DNA of 26,799 nt from Verrucomicrobiales bacterium (GTDB taxonomy: Bacteria; Verrucomicrobiota; Verrucomicrobiia; Verrucomicrobiales; SLCJ01): NCBI GenBank assembly GCA_007125835.1, contig SLCJ01000176.1, forward strand, positions 1 through 26,799. The letters are read 5' to 3'. The notes beneath the pieces were generated by a model. That model was not told the DNA's origin. It worked only from the letters and a program-made list of their open reading frames with translations, and made no database searches. Positions 6,973-14,149 of the stretch are shown piece by piece. Within the stretch, counting starts at the first letter, position 1; each line of letters opens with the position of its first letter. The translations under genes and the position numbers were made by a program.

Positions 6973-9357
6973 ATGCACACCACCGAGGCAAACTACCAAA
7001 ATATACCCGTTCGCGACCTGGATGGCGACGCCCTGCTCGCACTGAGCAAAGAAATGAAACTCTCGCTCAGCCGCGAAGACATGCTGGCCGTGCGCACGTA
7101 TTTCCGCGAGGCGGGCCGCGAGCCGACCGACGTCGAACTTGAGGTGATCGCCCAGACGTGGAGCGAGCATTGCAAGCACCGGATTTTCGGCGCGAAAATT
7201 GAACACACCACCAACGAAGGCTCCGAGACGGTGGACGGTCTGTTCAAAACCTACATCAAAAAGCCTTCCGAAGAGGTGTTCGAGCGCAAGCCAGGCTTCG
7301 TCCTTTCCGCTTTCCACGACAACGCCGGCTTCATCCGCCTCGATGACGACAAAGCGGTCTGCCTCAAGGTGGAAACCCACAACCACCCCTCCGCCATCGA
7401 ACCCTACGCCGGAGCCAATACCGGGCTGGGCGGCGTGATCCGTGACATCCTCGGTGCCGGCAAGGGGGCGAAACCGGTCGCCTCGCTCGACGTTTTCTGC
7501 TTCGGCGCTCCCGACACGCCACCCCAGGGCATCAAAGCGCGCGACGTGATCCACCCGCTGGGCGTCATGCGCGGCGTGGTGCGGGGAGTGCGGGACTATG
7601 GCAACCGAATGGGAATCCCCACTGTGGCGGGAGCGATTCAGTTCGATGAAACATATATCTACAATCCGTTGGTCTTCTGCGGCACCGCAGGAGTCATCCC
7701 GATCCGCGACATCGACAAGACGATGCGACCGGGACTGGCCGTGGTGAGCGTGGGCGGCCGCACCGGGCGCGATGGCCTCAAAGGGGCGACTTTCTCCTCG
7801 GCGGAACTTACCGGCGATAGCCACGCCGAAGATCAGAGCGCGGTGCAAATCGGCAACCCGATCGAAGAAAAAAAGGTGGCTGATTTCATTCTCGCGGCGC
7901 GCGAGGAAGGGTTGATTGAGTTTGTAACGGATTGCGGCGCGGGCGGATACTCGAGCGCGGCGGGGGAAATGTTGAGCGAAACCGGCGGCGAGGTTTTCCT
8001 CGAACGTGTGCCGCTCAAGGAACCCGGCCTTTCCTCATGGCAGGTTTTTCTCTCCGAAAGCCAGGAACGCATGGTGCTCGCCGCCGATACCGCGAATCTG
8101 CCGCGCCTGCGCGAGCTGGCAGCGGTTTTCGAGACCGAAATGGTCGAACTCGGCCACTCCGACGATTCAGGACTGCTCAAGGTCTGGCATCACGGCGAGC
8201 TGGTCTGTGAGCTGGACTGCGGCAAACTGCACAACGCGCCACGCCGCGAAATGATCTCCAAGTGGATGCGCCCGGAAAGTTGCCGAATTCCCGCTTTGGA
8301 AGGGGACTGCGGCGGCATGCTGCGCGAGCTACTTGGCGACTTCGCAATTTGCTCCCGGGCTCAGATCATCCGCGAATACGATCACGAAGTCCAGGGCAAC
8401 ACGATTCTCAAACCTCTCGCAGGAGCACGGGGCGATGCTCCCCAAGATGGCAGCGTGATCGAGGTGGATGGCAGCGCCAGCGCCATGGCCCTCGGCCTTT
8501 CGATCCTTCCCGAGTGGGGCAAGACCGATCCCTACCGCATGGGGCTGGCCGTTGTCGATGAATGCGTGCGCCAGCTCGTAATTGTTGGGGCCGATCCCAA
8601 ACGGATCGGCCTCCTGGACAATTTCTGCGTCGGCAACCCAGAGGACCCCAAGGAACTGGGCGCCCTTGTCGAAACCACCAAAGGCATTGCCAAGGCGGCG
8701 GAAGCATTCGGCGCGCCGTTCATTTCGGGCAAGGATTCCTTTTACAATTACTTTGTTACAGATGAGGGACCGGTTTCGATACCCACCACCATCCTCCTAA
8801 GTGGTGTCGGCATCGTCGGCGAGATCGGGCACGTCACCGGTTCTTCGTTGCGCTCTTCAAGCAGCGTGTTGTTTCTACTGGGACAGGAAATGGCACCGCT
8901 GGGCGGCAGCGTGATCGCACGCTGCAAGCGGTTGACCGGTGCTGAAGTACCGGATACCGACTGCGCCGCCAATTTCACCCTCTACGAGGCTTTTGCCGCA
9001 GCCAGGACGGCCGGGTTGGTTCTCTCCGCCCACGATGTGAGCGAGGGCGGGTTGGGTGTCGCTCTCGCCGAGGCCGGATTCTCCCTGAGCGCAGGCATTG
9101 AAGTCGAGCTGCCCGTGGAGCACGAGGCAGCCCCCTTCCTGTATCACGAGGGAACAGGAAGGATCGTCGTCGAGGTGGCCGCAGACAAAGCCGAGGAATT
9201 CGCCGCAACCTTCGCCGGACTTCCGCTGAGGCGGCTCGGCCAGACCACGGCGGACCACACCCGGCTCGTCGTCCATCATCGGGGCGAAGCCGTCGTCGAA
9301 GAGGATTTAGCCGCGCTCAAATCCCTGTGGAAGGAACCGCTCGGACGCTGGTATTGA
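6973..9357 (+). CDS. purL: Phosphoribosylformylglycinamidine synthase, synthetase subunit PurL
   Basis: PurL converts FGAR and ammonia to FGAM with ATP, the ammonia coming from the PurQ glutaminase. The 794-residue protein is slightly longer than classical small PurL (about 740) and far shorter than the fused form (about 1300); it carries no glutaminase domain. Motifs: TWSEHCKHR at 62-70 (catalytic His66), KVETHNHPSAIEPYAGANTG at 132-151, GDSHAEDQSAVQIGNP, FVTDCGAGGYSSA, and in the second half PYRMGLAVVDECVRQLV, FISGKDSFYN and SAHDVSEGGLGVALAE. The insertion around residues 95-128 is typical of the intermediate clade. ATG 6973 is chosen; a TTG at 6934 overlapping the previous stop would add 13 non-conserved residues. 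It is the last gene of the purC-purS-purL group. No purQ is present in the window. Confidence 0.95.
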   Translation: MHTTEANYQNIPVRDLDGDALLALSKEMKLSLSREDMLAVRTYFREAGREPTDVELEVIAQTWSEHCKHRIFGAKIEHTTNEGSETVDGLFKTYIKKPSEEVFERKPGFVLSAFHDNAGFIRLDDDKAVCLKVETHNHPSAIEPYAGANTGLGGVIRDILGAGKGAKPVASLDVFCFGAPDTPPQGIKARDVIHPLGVMRGVVRGVRDYGNRMGIPTVAGAIQFDETYIYNPLVFCGTAGVIPIRDIDKTMRPGLAVVSVGGRTGRDGLKGATFSSAELTGDSHAEDQSAVQIGNPIEEKKVADFILAAREEGLIEFVTDCGAGGYSSAAGEMLSETGGEVFLERVPLKEPGLSSWQVFLSESQERMVLAADTANLPRLRELAAVFETEMVELGHSDDSGLLKVWHHGELVCELDCGKLHNAPRREMISKWMRPESCRIPALEGDCGGMLRELLGDFAICSRAQIIREYDHEVQGNTILKPLAGARGDAPQDGSVIEVDGSASAMALGLSILPEWGKTDPYRMGLAVVDECVRQLVIVGADPKRIGLLDNFCVGNPEDPKELGALVETTKGIAKAAEAFGAPFISGKDSFYNYFVTDEGPVSIPTTILLSGVGIVGEIGHVTGSSLRSSSSVLFLLGQEMAPLGGSVIARCKRLTGAEVPDTDCAANFTLYEAFAAARTAGLVLSAHDVSEGGLGVALAEAGFSLSAGIEVELPVEHEAAPFLYHEGTGRIVVEVAADKAEEFAATFAGLPLRRLGQTTADHTRLVVHHRGEAVVEEDLAALKSLWKEPLGRWY

Positions 9358-9810
9358 TCGGCTCGGCAAACAAACCCGGCGCTCGCCTAACCGCGCCAGG
9401 AAGGGGGCTCTCAACGGCTCGCCACAAGGCGACCCAAAAGTGGGGGCGGTTTGCAAACGCCCCCCGCATCTACCCACAGATACAGTCAACCTAACGGCGC
9501 GCCGCCCGCCCAATCACCTCCGTGGCTGCGATCATCGGTCGCAGTAGACAATGGGACACGAATGAGCGGGCGCAAAGCTCCTTTCCATTCACCCCCTCAT
9601 TCGCTCCGACGGAAAAAGTTCACCGCTACTTGGTTGGCAGCAATCCTCACTCTCTGAATTCCCTCTCACTCAAATCTACGCCTCCCGTTCCTATCTCACA
9701 GCCGACCTCGCCCTGTTTTACCGTCCCTTGGGGTCAGCCAACGTCCATCCAGATCAGGATATTTGAGCCTGCGAATCCGAAAAATCCGAGGCCTATGCAT
9801 ACAGACACCA
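9358..9810. other. 453-base intergenic region between convergent genes
   Basis: This region lies between the tail-to-tail genes purL and the RDD protein. I see no gene with recognisable motifs. It is strongly C-over-G biased on the plus strand (my count for 9661-9720 is C 27, G 6). It contains a strong hairpin at 9442-9464 (listed separately) and a weaker one, CTGCGA...TCGCAG, at 9526-9544. It may hold the transcription ends of both operons. Confidence 0.6.
9442..9464 (+). terminator. GC-rich hairpin downstream of purL, possible terminator
   Basis: GGGGGCG at 9442-9448 pairs with CGCCCCC at 9458-9464, and the inner TTT/AAA pairs extend the stem with one bulged G. It lies 85 bases after the purL stop. 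No T run follows on either strand, so a classical Rho-independent terminator is not shown; an RNA 3'-end stabiliser or protein site is equally possible. Confidence 0.35.
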
Positions 9811-10884
9811 TCACAGGTCGGTCGGCAGGGTGTCACCACCCTGCATTTCCTTCATCACCAATTGCATGTCCTCGCCGGCGAGGAAACCAATCGACAGTGT
9901 GAAAAGGGCGATCAATCCCGCGAAAAGCAACGTGCGGGCAGGCGATACCGGCACCGAGGCCACTGCGAGATCGAGGCGGCGGTCCCAGTAGGTGCTCTGG
10001 CGGCGCATCAGGTCGATGTAGTGAAAAACCCACGCCGCCGCGGTGAAATAGATTACCAACATCAGTGCGTTGCCCAGCGTGAAAACGAGGAATGCGCGCC
10101 GGAAAGCCGCACCAATAAGAATCGAGCCTCCCTGCCCGTGACCCGGAATCACATGCAGGCCAAGAAGAGCCTTGCCGGGTGTCGTGCCAAACGCACTGAC
10201 AAGCACCGTATCTGCGGCAACAAAGAGAGCGAAAAACAGAAACTGCATTTTCATCAGCCCGTTGACCGTGTCCAAGCCAATTCCTGTAGCCTTGGCAAGC
10301 AATACCGCCACAAACATCCACAGCACCGCGTCGAAACCGCGGGCCAGGAAGCGCGTCCACGGCCGCGCTTCAATAGTCGCCACCAGACCCTCGGCCGGTT
10401 CGTGCTCGGCCGTCGTGTCATCCATGTAATCGTCCTCCTCGCCGTCGGCGCGCCGAAGCGAGGCGCGCGAACCCTCCCCCGGCAGGTCGGGAGGCTCGAT
10501 GGAGGGCTCGTCGGAGGACCCTGGCTTCGCTTCTCCCTCGCGAACGGGCTCCTGCTGTGACAGTGCCCCGGCTTCGGGCTCACCCTCTCCGCTCGATTTA
10601 CTCTCCTCGACAGCTCCCGATTTGGGAAACCACTTGTCCAGCCCTTCGCTCTCCGCAGGCGCCACCGACTCTCCGGTCTCTGGCTCGTCTGCCGGGCTTC
10701 CAGGCACGGACTCCGCCGCGCGCCAGTCAATGGCGGGAAGCTCGGCCACAGGACGCCACGAAGTCAGCCCCTCGTGCCAGCCAAGGGTTTTCGGGTCGAG
10801 ATCCCCGTGGCGAAGGCGCTCGCGAATGCGCCAGACCGAAAAAGGCCCGGCAGGCTTGCCGTTCTCTGCGATATGAATTTGCAT
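9811..10884 (-). CDS. GYF_2-RDD family membrane protein
   Basis: The 357-residue product starts with a GYF_2-like domain (residues 1-52: IHIAENGKPAGPFSVWRI, then LGWHEGLTSWRPVAEL), continues with an acidic Pro/Ser/Glu-rich linker (about 55-170), and ends in an RDD domain. The RDD signature is RFLARGFDAVLWM at 178-190, with about four membrane helices (186-206, the MQFLFFALFVAADTVLVSAF segment, AFLVFTLGNALMLVIYF, and LLFAGLIALFTLSIGFLAG near the C-terminus) and the conserved FGTTPGKALLGL loop. RDD proteins are inner-membrane proteins, some acting as ion exchangers; the GYF-like domain is usually a protein-interaction module. The function here is unknown. Start is the ATG at 10884. It lies 59 bases downstream of the LolC/E permease gene on the same strand, so they may be co-transcribed. 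Confidence 0.88.
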   Translation of the reverse strand: MQIHIAENGKPAGPFSVWRIRERLRHGDLDPKTLGWHEGLTSWRPVAELPAIDWRAAESVPGSPADEPETGESVAPAESEGLDKWFPKSGAVEESKSSGEGEPEAGALSQQEPVREGEAKPGSSDEPSIEPPDLPGEGSRASLRRADGEEDDYMDDTTAEHEPAEGLVATIEARPWTRFLARGFDAVLWMFVAVLLAKATGIGLDTVNGLMKMQFLFFALFVAADTVLVSAFGTTPGKALLGLHVIPGHGQGGSILIGAAFRRAFLVFTLGNALMLVIYFTAAAWVFHYIDLMRRQSTYWDRRLDLAVASVPVSPARTLLFAGLIALFTLSIGFLAGEDMQLVMKEMQGGDTLPTDL

Positions 10885-10943
10885 GAAAAGTCTGAAGTCG
10901 GAATACGCTTGGCACGTTGAGGTGGTCGCGATACGTTTGTCCC

Positions 10944-12581
10944 CTACTCTTTGCGCAGGGCGGCGGCCGGGTCAAGCCGCGCGACCAACCAAGCGGGCGG
11001 AAGTGCCGCCAGCGAGCATAAAAGGAAAGCCCCGCCGCAAATCACCGCGATGTCAAAGGAACGAAGCAGCGCCGGAATCCTTTCAAGATCATAGATCGCG
11101 GCTGGAAATGGGTCCATGCCAAAAAGACCGAGAAAGATCTGGATCTCGTCGCGGAAGGTTAGCGTGGTGGCTGCCAGACCCAGCCCAATCAATGCCCCGA
11201 TCAAACCCACAATCATCCCCTGCAGGAGAAATACCCGCACAATCTGGCTTTCCCTGGCTCCCAGCGCTTTCATCACACCGATCTCCTTGGCCTTTTCCAC
11301 CGTGATCGTAATCATCGTGACCATGATGCAGAATGAGGCGACAATCATGATGCAAAACAAGGCAAAATACATCATTCGCCGCTCGTTGGCCAGAGCTTGG
11401 AAGTAGAGTTTGAGATCGGGCCGCTCCATCCAGGGTATGGCAAGCAAGTCGGGCGGAAGTGCAGGCATGATCGCCCGCGCCGCAGACACCGCACGATACG
11501 GGTCGCCGGTGCGCAACGCAATCGTGTGGATCGAGTCCTCAAGACTGTAAAGCTCCTGGCCGATATGCAGCGGCACGAAAATCGAGGGCGAGGTGGGCGT
11601 CGGTGGTTGATCAAAAATCCCGGTGATCTCAAGCTCCTTCGGCAGTACGAGCTGCTTGATGCGATCAAGCGCCGCCTGTTGGTCCGTCTCAGGGGGAGCC
11701 TGGGCAACCCTGTCAAGCTCTTGAAACACCTCAATAAACCAATTGCGAGGGAATGGCAGCCTTTCATCCGCGTCGTCGGGTGCTCCTTCATCTATACCCG
11801 CCTCGTGGAGCGAAAACAAATCCAAGGCCAGGAAAAGTGCCTCCTGTTCCGAGGGGCGCCGTTCCTGCTCACTGAGAATCTCAAGAATTGTCCCGCCCGT
11901 CCGCCCCACCATTGAAGATGCAAGGGAAACGGTCTTATCGTCGCCAGTGGGATGCGCCTGAGCATCGCTTTCCAGATCCTCAAGCAGGGCCAGCAAAGTG
12001 TCGCCGTGCCTTCGTGAAACAGGCTCCCGCTCGGCCTCCTGAAATGCCTCCACCACCTGATCAAGATGCCCTTGCGAATACAGCGTGATCGTGTCCCCCA
12101 GGCCAACGCCCAATGCCACCGCCACGTGTCCGGACACCACCGCGCCACCCTCTCCTAAATCCAACGACCCCTCACGAAGCTGAATCTGCTCTCGAATCAC
12201 CGGGTTGTCGTCGGGAAAAGCTCTCATCCTATACGCCGACCGGCGGCCAAACGCGTCCGCCAGCACCAAACCCTCCACCATAGGCTGAACCGCAGAGACA
12301 CCCGGCTCGCTCTCCAGCAAATCGGCCAAATCCTGCCAATTACTCAAGGGAAAGGGGGGACCATCCGGCGTCAATCTGTTCTCCACAAATACGTGGGCCT
12401 CAAAACCCAGCAGCAGCTCCTGCGCCCGCTGCGCGAAACCCGCCATCACCGCAATCACCACAAGCATGATCCACACCCCCAACGTCACACCCGCAATGCA
12501 AATCAGAGTGATCACCGAAACGGAATTCCGTTTCGGACGCAAATACCGGCGGGCCAGAAAAAAGCTAAAATCAAGCGACAT
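10944..12581 (-). CDS. LolC/LolE-family lipoprotein-releasing ABC transporter permease with a large insertion
   Basis: Permeases of this family form the inner-membrane core of the LolCDE complex, which extracts outer-membrane lipoproteins from the inner membrane. The N-terminus (FSFFLARRYLRPKRNSVSVI, then a helix at about 22-47) is typical. The C-terminal FtsX-type region has three helices with the hallmark EIGVMKALGARESQIVRVFL cytoplasmic loop and the final ALRKE. The product is 545 residues against roughly 400-415 for LolC/E. The excess is an acidic stretch in the periplasmic part, about residues 150-285 (DTLLALLEDLESDAQAHPTG, then EILSEQERRPSEQEALFLAL). I chose the ATG at 12581 (MSLDFSFFL); a TTG six codons upstream is less likely. 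No LolD ATPase gene is in the window. LolC versus LolE cannot be told from sequence alone. Confidence 0.88.
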   Translation of the reverse strand: MSLDFSFFLARRYLRPKRNSVSVITLICIAGVTLGVWIMLVVIAVMAGFAQRAQELLLGFEAHVFVENRLTPDGPPFPLSNWQDLADLLESEPGVSAVQPMVEGLVLADAFGRRSAYRMRAFPDDNPVIREQIQLREGSLDLGEGGAVVSGHVAVALGVGLGDTITLYSQGHLDQVVEAFQEAEREPVSRRHGDTLLALLEDLESDAQAHPTGDDKTVSLASSMVGRTGGTILEILSEQERRPSEQEALFLALDLFSLHEAGIDEGAPDDADERLPFPRNWFIEVFQELDRVAQAPPETDQQAALDRIKQLVLPKELEITGIFDQPPTPTSPSIFVPLHIGQELYSLEDSIHTIALRTGDPYRAVSAARAIMPALPPDLLAIPWMERPDLKLYFQALANERRMMYFALFCIMIVASFCIMVTMITITVEKAKEIGVMKALGARESQIVRVFLLQGMIVGLIGALIGLGLAATTLTFRDEIQIFLGLFGMDPFPAAIYDLERIPALLRSFDIAVICGGAFLLCSLAALPPAWLVARLDPAAALRKE

Positions 12582-12723
12582 ACGAAAGCGCGCATACAAA
12601 ACACCCGATTCCCCAGATCACAATCACAAACCCACTCACAAAAAGACCTGGCCAAAAATTTTATTTTATATTTCCAGGTCATTTTATTGTTGCGTAAGGA
12701 TGGTCGCTGGAGAATATTTTGTC
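12582..12723. promoter_or_regulatory. Divergent AT-rich control region between lolC/E and the RAYT gene
   Basis: These bases separate the divergent lolC/E-type gene and the transposase gene. The centre (about 12655-12690) is strikingly AT-rich for this genome, with TATA-like hexamers on both strands (plus TATATT at 12667-12672; minus TATAAA and TAAAAT in the same stretch). These are plausible -10 elements, but no good -35 can be matched. The AT-rich core lies in the loop of an inverted repeat (next entry). Confidence 0.45.
12645..12680. repeat. Inverted repeat GACCTGG/CCAGGTC with AT-rich loop
   Basis: GACCTGG at 12645-12651 and CCAGGTC at 12674-12680 form a perfect seven-base stem around a 22-base AT-rich loop. 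On the minus strand the stem is followed by TTTTT, terminator-like; on the plus strand by ATTTTATT. It lies in the leader of both divergent genes. It could be a bidirectional terminator or attenuator, a repressor site, or a REP-like palindrome belonging to the neighbouring RAYT-type transposase. Confidence 0.6.
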
Positions 12724-13659
12724 ATGCGAAGACCGAGAGCATTGGCTGAGTCTGGGAGGCCTGGGTTATACCACGTGTGTTCACGAGTGGTAGATCGACG
12801 GGTGATTTTCGGAGAGCGCGAGCGGCGCAAGTTTATGGGATTCATCAAGGGAGGGGCAAGATTTGCCGGGGTGGATCTGGTGAGTTGGTGCTTGATGGGT
12901 AACCATTTCCATTTGCTTGTGAGGGTGCCACCAGTTGATGCGTACACGATGGACGATGAGGAGGTTCTCTCGCGGATGGAGAATATCTACACCGAGCCGA
13001 GGATGCGGCATTTTCGGGGGATTTGGGAGCGCATGAGGAGCGACGCCGCCCGGCAACAGTTTCTTTCCCCATTCCGTGCAAGGATGGGCAATTTGAGCGA
13101 TTTTGTGAAGACGCTTAAGCAGCGTTTTTCACAGTGGTTCAACGGCCAGAACAACCGAGAGGGAACTCTGTGGGAGGGACGGTTTCACAGTGTGATGTTG
13201 TCGCATAATGAGGGGAAAGATGGACAGGGGCTTGGGCTCTTGGCTCGTTTCGTGGCGGGTTACATTGATTTGAATCCGGTTCGAGCCGAGGTGGCGAGGC
13301 AGGCTGAGGAAACGGATTGGAGTGGCTATGGAGCGGCAATGCGGGGGGATGGGTATGCTTTGGCCGGGATCCGGCTCCTTTGGGGAGAGGAGGTTTCCAG
13401 TGGTCTGGATGCGAAGAGGATGCTCAGACACCACGGGCTGATGCTTGAGCGGGCTCGGGTTAAGGATGGCGCGCAGGAGCATGCGGCAGTGGCAGGAGAG
13501 AAAGAGGTGGGGCGGACTGAGAATCGTGGGGGAGATGAGCTTGGGGCTGTTGTAAGGAGCGCTGAGGACGGATTGCTAGCGAGGATGGGGGAGCGCTGCG
13601 AAGCCTTGACCAAAGGGTATGCGCTTGGAGTAAATTGGGTGGCCGCTCAGGCGATATGA
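12724..13659 (+). CDS. REP-associated tyrosine transposase (RAYT), IS200/Y1 HUH family
   Basis: Proteins of this family are HUH single-strand nucleases related to IS200/IS605 TnpA; RAYTs are domesticated or single-copy forms associated with REP palindromes. The product is 311 residues from the ATG at 12724. It shows the Y1 fold: RPRALAESGRPGLYHVCSRV at the start, WCLMGNHFHLLVRVP with the HUH pair His61/His63, and FVAGYIDLNPVRAEVA with probable catalytic Tyr180. A charged C-terminal extension of about 100 residues follows, beyond the core of short TnpA proteins. An in-frame ATG at 12700 sits right on an AAGG and is less likely; 12724 has GGAG eleven bases upstream. The frame is intact, so the gene may be active. 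No clear terminal repeats of an element flank it; the nearby palindrome at 12645-12680 is the best candidate partner. Confidence 0.88.
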   Translation: MRRPRALAESGRPGLYHVCSRVVDRRVIFGERERRKFMGFIKGGARFAGVDLVSWCLMGNHFHLLVRVPPVDAYTMDDEEVLSRMENIYTEPRMRHFRGIWERMRSDAARQQFLSPFRARMGNLSDFVKTLKQRFSQWFNGQNNREGTLWEGRFHSVMLSHNEGKDGQGLGLLARFVAGYIDLNPVRAEVARQAEETDWSGYGAAMRGDGYALAGIRLLWGEEVSSGLDAKRMLRHHGLMLERARVKDGAQEHAAVAGEKEVGRTENRGGDELGAVVRSAEDGLLARMGERCEALTKGYALGVNWVAAQAI

Positions 13660-14149
13660 GACAGAGTTCGCCACGCATCGCACATGTGTCTGTGCGGATC
13701 AGAATCACTTCGATTGGCCAGAAAAGGATTGCCGGTGACATTTCGAGCTAAAGAGCTGGCTCGCTTGAGGCAATGGGCTTGATTGTGCCCAGGTTCCGAT
13801 CCATTCCTGGCGAATCCGGGTTTTTCGAATTTGGCTCTGCGCGTGGGCTGTGAGTTTATTGAGACCCTTGCCATTGGTATTTGTTGGCGTTGGGGGGACA
13901 TGGTGCCCAGCAATTCTTGGGAGCAGCCTTGGTTGTGTTGTGAGTAATCGGCATCCTGGGTTGCGCATGTTTTTGGAATAGTTCGGGATGGTTCCGTGGC
14001 TGCAACAAAATATGAATAGTTAAATGGGACAGGCAATTAATAAAGGAGCTGGATTATTGGGCGCAACGAAAATTTGCGGGATTATAGGGTCAGGTAATTT
14101 ATTTGGTTTTTTGTGTGGAAAGGCTGTGGGTGGGGGGCTAGGGTTGGGG
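13660..14149 (+). other. 490-base region upstream of serS
   Basis: There is no recognisable gene here. A hairpin CGCACA-TGTGTC-TGTGCG lies at 13679-13696, just after the RAYT stop, without a T run. A looser inverted repeat CCAGG...CCTGG lies at 13789-13810. From about 13990 to 14120 the sequence becomes AT-richer, with a TATGAAT element near 14011 that could be a -10 box for serS. From 14024 an open frame runs without a stop into serS, and an AGGAG at 14044-14048 lies eight bases before an in-frame TTG at 14057. The sequence could therefore be leader or could encode an N-terminal extension. Confidence 0.5.

Noticed and set aside
9442..9464. Calling the strong hairpin after purL a definite Rho-independent terminator.
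   Set aside because: No T run follows the stem on either strand, so it is listed only as possible.
12655..12690. A dif or replication-terminus site at the skew switch.
   Set aside because: The AT-rich core does not show the two XerC/XerD half-site pattern that I would recognise.
13789..13810. CCAGG...CCTGG as a second copy of the RAYT-associated palindrome.
   Set aside because: Only five base pairs, a different order of arms and an unrelated loop; likely chance.
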